The notes: generated by a model from the letters alone, not told the origin. Shown: positions 24,142 to 34,086, counted from the first letter of the stretch. The stretch is 64,000 nt of DNA from JAEUWI01 sp942492815 (GCA_942492815.1 OW818658.1:248001-312000); one strand, 5' to 3'. A program made the numbers and translations.

Positions 24142-27000
24142 TCAGGAGCCTGACTCGGGCGGTCCGAAGACGGACAGCGTCACGCGGCTGCGGGGGCCCG
24201 GCTGGTTTCCCAAGTCCAGGCTCAGGGTGTTGCCGCCCGGCAACAGCGGGGGAAGCTGGGGCAATTCCACCGTCTGAAGGGTCTCACCCACAGCGTTGTA
24301 GAGCGCACTATTGCCCGAAGGCTCCACGTCGAAGTAGTCGCCGCTGCTGAGCGTGATCGGCAGGTCAATCTCGGTTCCGTTGATGCGGAGTACAGGTGAT
24401 TCAAGGGGTAGTGTCTTAACCGTCAATGCCGTGATCGACCCGACCACGCATGCCACCGTCTTTCCAGTGGGCACGTTGTTGAGCCAGAGATTCAGTTCCG
24501 CAATCTCTCCATAGTTCACCCAGAGGATGTAATCGTGCAATACCTCGCCAAAGGGGACTTCGCCCGTCCAGTCATGGTGCCGTTTGGAATAGGGCCAGCC
24601 GAATTCACCCAGCCGCGCGGACTCGGGTTCCACCAGCGCCACATAGCGCCAGCCCTCGAAATCGAGGTTCACATAGTGTTCCGCCCGCCCGCCCGCAGCC
24701 GCTTCCGTACTCTTCAACTGAACATTCAACACCGCCCCGGAGGCGTCGCCATGAACCCAGAGTCCCAGACCGCGATTGTAGAGATTGAGTGCGGGGGAGA
24801 AGCGCTTGCCCGCACCCGCCCAGGCGGAATGGGCCGGTGCGCCATCGTTCCGGGCCGTCAGCTTCAAGCCGGGCACCGTGTCGTCCGGCGCGCTTGGACC
24901 GGCCTCCCAGGAAAAGGTTACGCCCTCTGCGGCAGGCAGGGGCTTCAGGTCGGCGACGTCCTTGCCATCGGCGAGCAACTGCGCCTCACTACTGGCCAGG
25001 GGCTCCAGCCCGGCAAGTCCCTCTATGCGAATGCGCGGACGCTGGCCTTCGAAGGGATTGTCAACGGACCACTCGGTCGCGGCATTATCCTGTACGATGT
25101 GAGCGGCTTCCCGGCGCAAACGCGCCTGCCAGCTTCCGCCGTCGTCTTGCGTCACCACAAAGGGCTCGCGGGATTCGCGAAGGCGCTCGAGCACACCGGC
25201 GGGCAGTCCGCCGTTGAGGCGAAGGGTTTCATAGCGCTGGATGATGCCGCCGAGTCGTCGCACATTGGCGGAGCGCTCCCAGGAGGCGGGCGTAAAGCCC
25301 ACCAGCAGAGAGAGGCTGGAATCGGTAGCCAGAGCCCGGGCACAGAGATGCTCCACGTCGCTGGCGAAGGTGCGCTCCGGCTGAACGGGGGCCCAGTCAA
25401 AGATCCCGCTCCAGCCCAGGTTCACCGGCATGTAATTGCGGCCCGCCGATTCATTGGCGAGGGCGTGGATGTCCGCTAGGCGCTGCGCCCCTCGGGCCGG
25501 TACGTCCCACGCGCCCATGCGTGAGCGCAGCATCCACACATGGTGGGTGACGGTGCTCATTTCAAAGAGGGCGGGCCGTTCCAGACGCGCGTTGAGCTCG
25601 AAAACGAATTTCGCCGCATAGTGCCAGCCATTCAGACCGCCCGCGAGGATATCCGATCCGTCGAGAGCGTCGAGATAGATCATGTCGGAGCCGGACTGAT
25701 TGTAGACCTCCGCCGTGCGCGCGGCGACTTCGGTGAAGAGGGTGCTGTCGCCATCGGGCACGAAGAGGCCAAAACATTCCTTGAGCTGCACGACCGCCGC
25801 GCCTTTCGCGTGGGGGGTGGCCGTGGTGCCCAGGGCGCCCCGCTCGCAGTTCGTGAAGCCGAAGGGCGCTTCGGTATTCACTCCGGAAAAGACGATCAGT
25901 TCATCGTCGATGCGGAGGGTAACGCTGTTGCGAATCTGGAAGCCCGTTATAGTGGACACCGCCGCGGTCGACTCGGCCACGGGTATCGCATTGGCGATAG
26001 CGTCGAGATCGGCGTCCAGCGTGAAGGTGGCCGACGTCGCCAGCCGCCGATCCGGTATGGGCGTGACCCAGGGCGTGTCCTTCGCGATGTAAAAGGCGTA
26101 GGTGTGCAGGCCCGCTTCCAGTCCGGCCTCATGAAGCTTGTCCACGACGGCCTTCACGCCCGACGCGCCATTGGGGTAACGCTCGGGATTGGGCCGGAGA
26201 TCGCCGAAGCGCATGGACTTTCCCGTGTGAAAGTCGATCTGCTTCATGCCCAGATTTTTTGCCAGTGCGATCCAGGCGTCGATGGAGGATTCGCCCACCT
26301 CGCCCTCCGTGTCGATGAGATAGGAACCTCGATTGATCTTCGCGTCCAAGGCCCAGGGACCGCCCAGAGGCGAGTGGGGGAGATCGGGCGACGACAGCAT
26401 CACCTGCTGGATCGCCGCGCGCATTTCTTCGCGCGGCGCCGCGATGAGGGCCGCTTTCGCGCCCACCAGGCCGAAGCGGGGGTAGCAGGTCGCCATAGGC
26501 ACCGCCATCGGTCCGGGGAGTTCGGGCACGTTCGTCTGGAGGTTGAGGGCCAGGCTGCTCAAGGCCAGGTTGCTCTGCTGGGCCTGCGCACCCAGCGGCA
26601 GGTAAAGGAAATTGAGCTGATCGATACCTTCGCCCGTTACAGAGACGACTTCCACGGTGAAATGGGTGGGATACACCTCGGGACGCAGCACGACGACTAT
26701 GTCGGCATCGCCAAAGCCGACATGCCACAGGCCATCACGCACGGCGAGCGAAAGGGACTCCCACGTGGTGCCATTCTTCTGAAGCGTGCATAGGGGCGTG
26801 TCGGCACCCACGGCCAACAGGTTTTCCCCGTTGGATTTGTCGACCAGCGCAAGACTGCGCCCAGTTTCCGCGACTTCATAGCGGACGAGCGGATTTTCGA
26901 GAATGATGGGCGCTGCCGTTGCGTCTGTCCGCGCAAGCGTCATGAGCAGGAAGAAAGCGGTCCCCAATGGGATAATGTGGTTGAACGGTAGCTGTTTCAT
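24142..27000 (-). CDS. Large secreted glycoside-hydrolase-like protein
   Basis: This 952-residue exported protein starts at ATG 27000 with a signal peptide (FNHIIPLGTAFFLLMTLARTDATA). The N-terminal 250 residues look like a beta-rich sugar-hydrolase supersandwich domain (ENPLVRYEVAETGRSLALVD). A TIM-barrel-like section follows, with repeated strand motifs such as QIDFHTGKSM, EAGLHTYAFYI and SDMIYLDALDG, which may carry the catalytic aspartate. The last 300 residues look like beta-sandwich carbohydrate-binding modules. It may be related to alpha-galactosidase-type clans, but I cannot fix the GH family. The frame is open upstream to 27399, but that part lies in repeat DNA and is not coding-like. 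Confidence 0.72.
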   Translation of the reverse strand: MKQLPFNHIIPLGTAFFLLMTLARTDATAAPIILENPLVRYEVAETGRSLALVDKSNGENLLAVGADTPLCTLQKNGTTWESLSLAVRDGLWHVGFGDADIVVVLRPEVYPTHFTVEVVSVTGEGIDQLNFLYLPLGAQAQQSNLALSSLALNLQTNVPELPGPMAVPMATCYPRFGLVGAKAALIAAPREEMRAAIQQVMLSSPDLPHSPLGGPWALDAKINRGSYLIDTEGEVGESSIDAWIALAKNLGMKQIDFHTGKSMRFGDLRPNPERYPNGASGVKAVVDKLHEAGLEAGLHTYAFYIAKDTPWVTPIPDRRLATSATFTLDADLDAIANAIPVAESTAAVSTITGFQIRNSVTLRIDDELIVFSGVNTEAPFGFTNCERGALGTTATPHAKGAAVVQLKECFGLFVPDGDSTLFTEVAARTAEVYNQSGSDMIYLDALDGSDILAGGLNGWHYAAKFVFELNARLERPALFEMSTVTHHVWMLRSRMGAWDVPARGAQRLADIHALANESAGRNYMPVNLGWSGIFDWAPVQPERTFASDVEHLCARALATDSSLSLLVGFTPASWERSANVRRLGGIIQRYETLRLNGGLPAGVLERLRESREPFVVTQDDGGSWQARLRREAAHIVQDNAATEWSVDNPFEGQRPRIRIEGLAGLEPLASSEAQLLADGKDVADLKPLPAAEGVTFSWEAGPSAPDDTVPGLKLTARNDGAPAHSAWAGAGKRFSPALNLYNRGLGLWVHGDASGAVLNVQLKSTEAAAGGRAEHYVNLDFEGWRYVALVEPESARLGEFGWPYSKRHHDWTGEVPFGEVLHDYILWVNYGEIAELNLWLNNVPTGKTVACVVGSITALTVKTLPLESPVLRINGTEIDLPITLSSGDYFDVEPSGNSALYNAVGETLQTVELPQLPPLLPGGNTLSLDLGNQPGPRSRVTLSVFGPPESGS

Positions 27001-27056
27001 TCTGGAGTGCTCGTTTGAGGATAGACTATTTCGGTTGAAAGTCGATAAAAAAATTA

Positions 27057-27478
27057 GTAACACTTTAGCCGTCTGAAGCAGTCGTAAACGTTTGATTCGG
27101 CACTTGTGGCCTTGCGTCCATTGACGAACATTTCGAAGTTGCAAAGGTGACTTCAAATGAAATCGTGCACCAACGTGGCTTAGCCTTCCAGGCTGAGGCA
27201 AAGCCCATTTTAAGTGCCGGCGGGCCTTGCGTATTGTTGGTCGGCCAAGGTCAAGAGCCGGAAAAACGAGCCGTTTGAAGTTTAAGTTCCGCTTTGCCTC
27301 AGCCTCGGAGGCTAAGCCACGTTGGCGCACCTCCCTATTCCCAATTGGCTTCAGGGGGCACCAGATTCCCGGAGCACCCAAAAGACGACTGGGAGACACA
27401 CAACTTGTAAGTGGTGCGCCAGCGTCCGTGAGGGCGCTTCTTTCGGCTCAAATGCTATAAAAAGCGTAACACTTTAGC
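27057..27478. repeat. Inverted repeat flanked by 13-bp direct repeats
   Basis: Two 40-bp arms (27165-27204 and 27291-27330) are inverted copies matching at 37 of 40 bases, 86 bp apart; each arm also folds on itself. Outside them the 13-mer gtaacactttagc occurs in direct orientation at 27057-27069 and 27466-27478. This looks like a small non-autonomous element or structured repeat. The rest of the 776-bp gene-free stretch 27001-27776 shows nothing else I can name. Confidence 0.7.
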
Positions 27479-27776
27479 GGAATGAAAGAGCCGCTTCTCG
27501 CGCGGTATTCAAAATAACCGCACAAGCGAATTGCCGATTCACGTGGCACCTTCCATGGCTTCATTTGGCTCACTTGTTACAAGAACCAAGCGAGGCCCCT
27601 TCACCCACGTCCTCCCCAATTGCGCTCCGCCGAGTCTGTGTGGCACCCGGCATCACTAGCCCAATCTAAAAGCGTGGGACAGTCCTATGCCAGTGGTGCC
27701 ATCCTCGTGCGAGGTTGTACATCGACCACAGCTTTACTTCGCGGATTGGAGACTTCTTTTCTGGACAGTCCCATCG

Positions 27777-28838
27777 TCAGTTGGGAATAAAACTCGTGTT
27801 GGCCTTCAGCGAAATGATCCATTCCGCGATGAGCTTCGAGGCGTTTTCCACGTCCGTCAGCGATACCAGTTCGACCGGCGTGTGCATATAGCGGTTGGGA
27901 ATGCCGATGAGGCCGGTGGCCACGCCGCCGCGGCTGAGCTGCATGGCGTTGGCGTCCGTACCCGTGCCGCGGGGCATGGCCAGGGGCTGGATCGGAATCT
28001 TGTGTTTCTTTGCGGTGGCGAGAATCCCCTTATGCACGACGGGATTAATGTTCGGGCCGCGGCTGATGATGGGGCCCTTGCCGATGGCGGTCTCGCCATA
28101 GCGCTCGCCCTCGCCCCGGGGGTGGTCGGTGGCCCAGGCCACGTCCACCGCCAGGCCCGCATGGGGGTGGCAGCCGTAAGCGCTGGTGGTGGCGCCGCGC
28201 AGGCCGATTTCTTCCTGGACCGTGGTGATGCAATAGACCGCCACGTTGATCTTCTTCTTCGCCAGCAGGCGCACGGCTTCCATGATCACAAAGGCGCCCA
28301 CCCGATCATCCAGCGCGCGGGCTACGACCCGGTCGCCGAGCAATTCCTGATAGCCCACGGCAATGGTGATGGGATCGCCGATGGCGACGTGCTTCTCCGC
28401 CTCTTTCTTGTCCTTCGCGCCAATGTCCACCCACATCTGGTGCATTTCGAGGGGCTTGTTGCGGTCCGCCTCCGGCGTCAGGTGAATGGCCTTGCGCCCG
28501 ATGACGCCCGGCACCTGGCCATCGGCGCCATGCACCGTAACGCGCTGGCCGCCCAGTACCGCACTGTCCACACCCCCGATCGGCACAAAGCCGATAAAGC
28601 CGTTGGCGTCGATGGTATTGACCATGAGCGCGATTTCGTCTACGTGCCCCGCCAGCATGATCCGGAGATCCGCGCCCTTGTTGAGGACGTGAAATTGGTT
28701 GCCGTGGACATCTTTGTAGATTTCGTCCACGAAGGGTTCCATGTAGGCCTTGCAGACCTTCTGGATCTTCTCTTCGAAGCCGGAAGGGCTCGCAGTGGCC
28801 AGCAGACGTTTCAGGAAATCGAGGGACTCTTTACGCAT
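27777..28838 (-). CDS. M42-family metallo-aminopeptidase
   Basis: This 353-residue protein of peptidase family M42 (glutamyl/deblocking aminopeptidases, often tetrahedral dodecamers) keeps the two-metal site in order. It has AGHVDEIALMV (His), RALDDRVGAFV (bridging Asp), TVQEEIGLRGA (catalytic Glu pair), DVAWATDHP (Asp) and MHTPVELVS (His). It trims amino-terminal residues from peptides in the cytoplasm. ATG 28838 is chosen because AGGAG sits 8 nt upstream and the product then has the usual family length; the frame is open further up through repeat DNA. It has no operon partners. Confidence 0.93.
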   Translation of the reverse strand: MRKESLDFLKRLLATASPSGFEEKIQKVCKAYMEPFVDEIYKDVHGNQFHVLNKGADLRIMLAGHVDEIALMVNTIDANGFIGFVPIGGVDSAVLGGQRVTVHGADGQVPGVIGRKAIHLTPEADRNKPLEMHQMWVDIGAKDKKEAEKHVAIGDPITIAVGYQELLGDRVVARALDDRVGAFVIMEAVRLLAKKKINVAVYCITTVQEEIGLRGATTSAYGCHPHAGLAVDVAWATDHPRGEGERYGETAIGKGPIISRGPNINPVVHKGILATAKKHKIPIQPLAMPRGTGTDANAMQLSRGGVATGLIGIPNRYMHTPVELVSLTDVENASKLIAEWIISLKANTSFIPN

Positions 28839-28880
28839 GTACGGTACTCCTGTGCGGGTTGGGCCGCTATAGTACCGGTT

Positions 28881-29005
28881 TTGCCGCGTGCGCGGCAATG
28901 GACAATGGACAATGGACCGCGTGAGAGGCAGCCTCCGGTCAGCAATCTGTCCAATTGCCGTGAATTGTCCATTGTCAATTGTCAATTGCCCATTATCAAC
29001 TGCTA
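28881..29005. repeat. Hairpin and short-word inverted repeat (caatggac/gtccattg)
   Basis: A perfect 8-bp palindrome TTGCCGCG/CGCGGCAA (28881-28898) is followed by three copies of caatgga-type words and then by complementary attgtccattgtcaattgtc words. It lies in the 437-bp gap between the divergent M42 and glycosidase-like genes; the rest of the gap shows nothing recognisable. Confidence 0.65.
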
Positions 29006-29275
29006 AAACGCTCCCGCCTTGCCGTTGATTACGCTCTCCTTGGTTTCCACTTTGGCATTGATGAACCCGTCCAGGTTGATGCTGGCTGTCTGGGGCGTGC
29101 GTGTTGCGAGCTTGAGATGCGTCATGGATCCTCGGGGCTCCGGGGTCTTTGGTTGCGATTATGAAGGTTGCTTGGATAGTATCAGCCCTCGGGACGTTTG
29201 TTACACCCGCCTGGTGCCCTGTTGTGTGCCGGGCAGTCCCGGTGCAGGTCCCGCTTGGAAGGGTGGTTGCCACGG

Positions 29276-31531
29276 ATGAACTACAAGTACGCCGGATTCC
29301 TCAAGACAGTGCTCGACAAGCCCGATCCCGAGGGGCGCGCCGCCGCGGAGTTTGTTGAGTTTACGGCGGCGGATATTGCCCACTGGCATCTGGTGGACGA
29401 CGAGGCCGACCGGGAGTGGCAGTCCATTCCCGCCGAGCGCAAGCTGGGTGAGGCGGGGGTCAGCCTGATCGGGCATTTTGAGGGGGTTCGGCCCATCGAC
29501 AATCTGCCCTCGAGCGATCCCAGTTTCTGGGTCTCGCTCAGTTCCCGGCGCAGCACCGATTCACGTTTTCCCATCGATCTGAATCGTTTTCCCGTGGCCG
29601 AAATCACCTACCGCTGCGCCTCCGTGTCCGCGCGCCCGGCTTGGACCTTAAGTTACGAGGGCGGCGTCCATTTCGACGGGCTTGAACCCGTCCAGTCATG
29701 GCAGACGGTCGCGCGCCTGGTCCAGCACCACGGATTTCCGCACCAGGTCACCAACTGCACCTTCCGTCTCTACGGGACCAAGCGCCGGACCGAGATACTC
29801 GAAATTCAGTCCATTCGTTTTCGCGGCCTGAGCGCCAAAGAGCACGAAGCATGCTACGGGCCGGCCAGCGGCCGGGGAGCGGCCCCAAAACCCGCCCACT
29901 ATGACCTTCTTGACGAGTTTCTGCCCCTCGGCGTCTACATGAAGGCCGGAACCGCCAAGCGCATGGCCGAGTGCATGGAAATCTCCTTTCGCGACTACTG
30001 GCGCCTCGCGCTGGAAGATGTGGCCCGCCACCACCACAATAGCGTGGCGATCGAGGAGATCGACCGCCTCTCCCAGTCCGAATGGCGCGAAGTGCTCGGG
30101 CTGGCCGAATCCTATGGCATTCGCGTGCTGGCCCACCACCACTGGCCCCGCAGCGAGTTCCAAATGGAGAAGTCCAAGTTCATAGAACGGGACATCCGCC
30201 CCTATGCCGATTCCCCCGCGATTCTGGCCTGGGCCATTCAGGATGAGCCGCCATCCCAGTCCTTCAAAATGCACATGGATGCGCAGCAGCTCATTCACGA
30301 GGTGGATTCCCGCCATCCCCTGGCCGTCATCCTTCGCGAGCCGACCAATTTCCCCCTTTATGCACCCCATTTTCCGGTGTGCGGCATATCCCACTTCAAG
30401 TCCCACGTCCCCTGGGAAATAGGGGATACGCTCAAGGCCCACTACCACCTGGTCGAAGGCCAGCATGTCTGGGTCGTGGCACCGGCCTTCGTGTACGCCA
30501 CGGACACGCCGGAGTGGAACACGAGCCCCGAGATGCGCCTCATGATCAATCTCGGCTTCGCCCACGGTGCCCGGGGCTGGTTTTCCTTCTCTTATCACAA
30601 CGACCCTATCTGGGTGCAGGGCAACATCCAGCGCTCGCTCACCGGCCCCTTTCTCAATTTCAGCGACAACTGGTCGGAGCTCGGCCACCGCATGGAGCGA
30701 TTCTCCGCCTTGGCCCCGATCTTCCTCAAGGCCCGCCCCCTCGACGTGCCCCCGCTCAACTGCTTCGATATTACCTGGGAAGAGCACCGAGAGACCACGA
30801 GGCCTCCCGGCATGCCCGCCATTCAATGGCGCTGGCTGGAAGGGCCGGATTATCTATTACTCTATGTCATCAGCAATGAGCTGACCGAGGTGACCACCGT
30901 CTATATCGACGTGCCCGATGGCCTCCCCGAAGGGCTCGAAGTCTTCGATATGACCGATTTTGTTCGCAGCCGCAACTGGCAACCCGTCGTCTGGCGGCGC
31001 CATCTGGAAATGTTTCCCGGCCAAGGTCAGATCATGCTCGTCGCCGGGCGGAATGTCTGCGAGGCGTTGCGCGACGCCATCAGCAGTCGCCTGCGCGATG
31101 ATGACCGGCGGCAGATTGCGCTGGATCTCGGTCTGGCCCGGCGCCACAACCTGGACACCAAAGCGGTCCAGCGATCACTGCACCAGATTGGAACTGGCGA
31201 TCCCCTTCAAGACTCGCTCAAGACCCTGGAAGCCCGCGAGCAATTGATCAACTCAATCTACCGTGCGCCCAAGCTGGCCGAAGCCCGGAGCAGCCTGACC
31301 AAGGCCGGGGCCGCCATCTGCGCCTGCGACGGTGCTCTCTGCCGATTGCTGGGAACGGGCCAAGTCGACGCCGCCTTCGAGATGGGGGTCTCCGTCCTGC
31401 CGCTGGCCCGGAAAATTGCTGGGCTCAGGCTGAAGGTCCGGCGGAACCACGACGACGACCTCATCCAGCAGGCCGAGGATCTGACTCGGCAGTCACTCAA
31501 GCTGATGGAGCGAATTCGCGCGGTGAAGTAA
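29276..31531 (+). CDS. Glycoside-hydrolase-like protein (clan A-type barrel)
   Basis: This 751-residue protein has no signal peptide from the chosen start. Residues of about 1-220 look like a beta-sandwich. A TIM barrel follows, with YGIRVLAHHHWPR, SPAILAWAIQDEPPSQ (a strand ending in an acid, as in beta-galactosidase-like barrels), LAVILREPTNF and ARGWFSFSYHND. The C-terminal 200 residues are helical and charged, unlike a sugar-binding module. It starts at ATG 29276 after a weak GGAAGGG. The substrate is unknown and the exact family is not recognised; the acid-base pair is only a guess. Confidence 0.7.
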   Translation: MNYKYAGFLKTVLDKPDPEGRAAAEFVEFTAADIAHWHLVDDEADREWQSIPAERKLGEAGVSLIGHFEGVRPIDNLPSSDPSFWVSLSSRRSTDSRFPIDLNRFPVAEITYRCASVSARPAWTLSYEGGVHFDGLEPVQSWQTVARLVQHHGFPHQVTNCTFRLYGTKRRTEILEIQSIRFRGLSAKEHEACYGPASGRGAAPKPAHYDLLDEFLPLGVYMKAGTAKRMAECMEISFRDYWRLALEDVARHHHNSVAIEEIDRLSQSEWREVLGLAESYGIRVLAHHHWPRSEFQMEKSKFIERDIRPYADSPAILAWAIQDEPPSQSFKMHMDAQQLIHEVDSRHPLAVILREPTNFPLYAPHFPVCGISHFKSHVPWEIGDTLKAHYHLVEGQHVWVVAPAFVYATDTPEWNTSPEMRLMINLGFAHGARGWFSFSYHNDPIWVQGNIQRSLTGPFLNFSDNWSELGHRMERFSALAPIFLKARPLDVPPLNCFDITWEEHRETTRPPGMPAIQWRWLEGPDYLLLYVISNELTEVTTVYIDVPDGLPEGLEVFDMTDFVRSRNWQPVVWRRHLEMFPGQGQIMLVAGRNVCEALRDAISSRLRDDDRRQIALDLGLARRHNLDTKAVQRSLHQIGTGDPLQDSLKTLEAREQLINSIYRAPKLAEARSSLTKAGAAICACDGALCRLLGTGQVDAAFEMGVSVLPLARKIAGLRLKVRRNHDDDLIQQAEDLTRQSLKLMERIRAVK

Positions 31532-31585
31532 GGTGAGGTCCGGCAGCCGCCACACGGCAGACGTCATCTTTCATCCCTCAATTCG

Positions 31586-31615
31586 TTGACTTGGCTCGCG
31601 CCCGCTTGCTATACT
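31586..31615 (+). promoter_or_regulatory. Sigma70 promoter for tRNA-Gln and probably prs
   Basis: TTGACT, an 18-nt spacer and TATACT; the start point would be about 90 bp before tRNA-Gln. With no terminator between tRNA and prs, one transcript could carry both. Confidence 0.65.
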
Positions 31616-31713
31616 CGCCAATCCCGTGACGCCGCAACGTGAAATACGTGTGCGCTGTGCAACTGTCGGTCTTCGCTTTTGAAAAGCGGATGGCTGTGCT
31701 GGCTGAACATCAC

Positions 31714-31788
31714 AGGGGCGTGGCCAAGTGGTAAGGCACCTGCTTTTGGTGCAGGTCATCGTAGGTTCGAATCCTTCCGCCCCTGCCA
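31714..31788 (+). tRNA. tRNA-Gln (anticodon TTG)
   Basis: The acceptor stem AGGGGCG/CGCCCCT, D arm, anticodon arm CCTGCTTTTGGTGCAGG with anticodon TTG, and T arm GGTTCGAATCC are all present. The CCA end is encoded. It lies 27 bp before prs. Confidence 0.95.
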
Positions 31789-31815
31789 TTTTTTTGCTTT
31801 CCACGGAAGGTCATT

Positions 31816-32796
31816 TTGGGTAAAGGACTTGGCATCTCAGTGGCCTACACGAGCGATATGAAAGTGTTCAGCGGCGGTGCCTCCGAGGCGCTGACCGCCG
31901 GAATTTGCGAGCACCTGGGATGCGAGCCCGCCCGCGCGAGCGTCGGGCGTTTCTCCGATGGCGAGATTCGCGTGCAGATTGCGGATAATATTCGCGGTCG
32001 CGACGTGTTTCTGGTGAACAGCACCTCGCCGCCGGTCAACCGGCACCTGATGGAATTGCTCATCATGATCGATGCCGCCAAGCGCGCGTCGGCCGAGCGG
32101 ATTACCGCGGTGATGCCTTATTTCGGCTATGCCCGGCAGGATCGAAAAGACAAGGCCCGCGTGCCGATTACAGCAAAGCTGGTGGCCAACCTCCTTACGG
32201 CGGCGGGTGCCAACCGCGTGCTCACGGTGGATCTCCACTGCGGTCAGATTCAGGGTTTCTTTGATATTCCGCTGGATCACCTCTCGGCGGAGGTGGTGTT
32301 TGTGAACTACCTGAAGAGCCATCGCGCCCTTCAGGAAGACTTGATGGTTATATCACCCGACACCGGCAGCGTAGGTCGCGCCCGGGAGTTCGCGAACCGC
32401 CTGGGCGTGCCCCTGGCCATCGTGGACAAACGGCGCCCCAAGGAAAACGTGGCCGAGGTCATGAACATTATCGGTGACGTCACCGGAAAGCATGCCTTGC
32501 TTTTCGACGATATGATCGACACCGCGGGCACGCTGGCCAAGGCCGCCAAGGCCATCAAGGCCCATGGCGCGCTCTCGGTGCGCGCGTGCGCCACGCACCC
32601 CGTCTTCAGCGGGCCTGCGCTGGACAATATAGAGAATTCGGAACTCGAGGAAATATTGGTATGTGATTCAATTCCCCTGTCCGAGAAGGCCCGGAGCAAC
32701 CCGAAAGTTCAGGTGCTCTCCCTCGCGGCCTTGATTGGGGAAGCAATCCGCAGAATTCACAAGGATGAATCCGTCAGCAATCTTTTCAAGACCTGA
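31816..32796 (+). CDS. prs: Ribose-phosphate pyrophosphokinase
   Basis: This 326-residue enzyme makes PRPP from ribose 5-phosphate and ATP, feeding nucleotide, His and Trp synthesis. The FSDGEIRVQI flexible-loop region, the YFGYARQDRKDK basic loop, DLHCGQIQGFFDIP and the PRPP loop DDMIDTAGT are present. A TTG at 31816 follows GGAAGG with good spacing and is taken as the start; the ATG at 31858 (MKVFSGG) is where many homologues begin, so the first 14 residues are uncertain. It leads a run of rplY and pth, a common neighbourhood for prs. Confidence 0.96.
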   Translation: MGKGLGISVAYTSDMKVFSGGASEALTAGICEHLGCEPARASVGRFSDGEIRVQIADNIRGRDVFLVNSTSPPVNRHLMELLIMIDAAKRASAERITAVMPYFGYARQDRKDKARVPITAKLVANLLTAAGANRVLTVDLHCGQIQGFFDIPLDHLSAEVVFVNYLKSHRALQEDLMVISPDTGSVGRAREFANRLGVPLAIVDKRRPKENVAEVMNIIGDVTGKHALLFDDMIDTAGTLAKAAKAIKAHGALSVRACATHPVFSGPALDNIENSELEEILVCDSIPLSEKARSNPKVQVLSLAALIGEAIRRIHKDESVSNLFKT

Positions 32797-32820
32797 CGCC
32801 GATTCGGAGGCTTAAATAGC

Positions 32821-33435
32821 ATGGAACTTCAGACAATCAACGTAAGCACCCGTGAAGAGGTTGGCAAGGGACCGGCGCGTCGCCGTCGCGTCGCTGGCTC
32901 CATTCCCGCCGTCATGTACGGCGAGACCAAGAGCGTCGTCCCCGTCATGATCAACGCCAAGGCCTTCATCGCCGCGCTGCACGGCAGCCAGGGCGAGCAT
33001 GCCATCATGCAGGCCCACGTCGAGGACAAGCCCGAATTGAGCGGCCCGGTCCTCGTCAAGGCGGTGCAGCACCACCCGATCAAGGAGCACATCATCCACG
33101 CCGACCTGCTCCGCATCGATCTCTCGAAGCCGATCCACACGCTGGTCCCCCTCGTGCTGGTGGGGCAATGCCCCGGCATCGTCGAAGGCGGCGTGCCCGA
33201 CCAACCGCTTCGCGAGTTGCAGGTCGAGTGCCTGCCGCTGGACACGCCCGCGCACATCGACGTGGACATCAGCGACCTCCGCATCGGCGGCCTGCTCCAT
33301 GTCTCCGACCTGAAGGCACCGGAATCCGTCAGGATCGTGACCGAGTCCGCGCGCACCATCATCACGATTCACCCCCCGCGCGTCGTGGCGGTTGCGGAAG
33401 CACCTGCGGACGCCAAAAAGGGCAAGAAGAAATAG
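32821..33435 (+). CDS. rplY: Ribosomal protein bL25 (CTC/TL5 form)
   Basis: This 204-residue long form of bL25 has an N-terminal 5S-rRNA-binding domain (about 1-95: TREEVGKGPARRRRVAGSIPAVMYG) and a C-terminal CTC beta domain, ending in a lysine-rich tail. It has GGAGG upstream and lies 24 bp after prs and before pth, the widespread prs-rplY-pth order. It acts in the large ribosomal subunit. Confidence 0.95.
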   Translation: MELQTINVSTREEVGKGPARRRRVAGSIPAVMYGETKSVVPVMINAKAFIAALHGSQGEHAIMQAHVEDKPELSGPVLVKAVQHHPIKEHIIHADLLRIDLSKPIHTLVPLVLVGQCPGIVEGGVPDQPLRELQVECLPLDTPAHIDVDISDLRIGGLLHVSDLKAPESVRIVTESARTIITIHPPRVVAVAEAPADAKKGKKK

Positions 33436-33445
33436 TTGATTTGAA

Positions 33446-33474
33446 CCGGTGCCGGGTACCCATCCCGGCACCGG
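33446..33474 (+). other. Perfect 11-bp hairpin between rplY and pth
   Basis: CCGGTGCCGGG pairs perfectly with CCCGGCACCGG around a 7-nt loop. No T run follows and the pth start is 12 bp away, so it may be a processing or stability element or may modulate pth translation rather than end transcription. Confidence 0.6.
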
Positions 33475-33486
33475 GCGGGTATCGCC

Positions 33487-34050
33487 ATGAAGATCATCGC
33501 TGGCCTGGGCAATCCCGGGCCGGGGTACCGGAACACCCGGCACAACCTCGGTTTTTTGTTGCTCGACCAACTGGCCCGGCGCCTGAATGCCTCCTTCGAC
33601 AAAAAGGAGAAGCACGGCGGGTTGCTGGCGCAGGCGCGCCACGGTACGGAGAAGATCCTGCTGGTTAAGCCGCAAACCTTCATGAACCGGAGCGGCGACT
33701 GCGTAGCCAGTGTGTGCCGGAACGCGATCTTCGACCCGGCGGACCTGCTGGTGGTCGTCGACGACATCAACCTGACCCTCGGCCGGATTCGCTTCCGGGC
33801 CGGTGGAAGTGCGGGCGGTCACAACGGCCTCAAGTCCATTATTGAGCGCACCGGGAGCCCTGAGTTCCACCGGATGCGCATGGGCGTGGGAGATGATCGG
33901 AAGAGTCGCGATCTGGCCGATCACGTGCTTTCCATCTTTCAGCCCGAGGAACGGCCCGCCGTGGAATCCATGCTGGAGCGCGGCACCGAAGCCGCCCTGG
34001 CGTGGCTCGAAGGCGGTATCGAACGGGCCATGAACGACTACAATGCCTAG
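33487..34050 (+). CDS. pth: Peptidyl-tRNA hydrolase
   Basis: This 187-residue enzyme recycles peptidyl-tRNA released from ribosomes. The family motifs are IAGLGNPGPGYRNTRHNLGF with the catalytic His, LVKPQTFMNRSG, LLVVVDDINLTLGRIR with the catalytic Asp, and AGGHNGLKSI with RMRMGVG. The length is typical. It follows rplY by about 50 bp and precedes ilvN by 36 bp on the same strand. Confidence 0.96.
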   Translation: MKIIAGLGNPGPGYRNTRHNLGFLLLDQLARRLNASFDKKEKHGGLLAQARHGTEKILLVKPQTFMNRSGDCVASVCRNAIFDPADLLVVVDDINLTLGRIRFRAGGSAGGHNGLKSIIERTGSPEFHRMRMGVGDDRKSRDLADHVLSIFQPEERPAVESMLERGTEAALAWLEGGIERAMNDYNA

Positions 34051-34086
34051 AGAGCAAGCCCCACGGGCCACGGGGCAGAGGAAGGA

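Noticed and set aside
25540..26793. Open frame of 417 codons on the + strand opposite the secreted glycosidase-like gene
   Set aside because: The composition is His/Arg/Gly rich with no domain; the minus strand carries a signal peptide and ordered domains.
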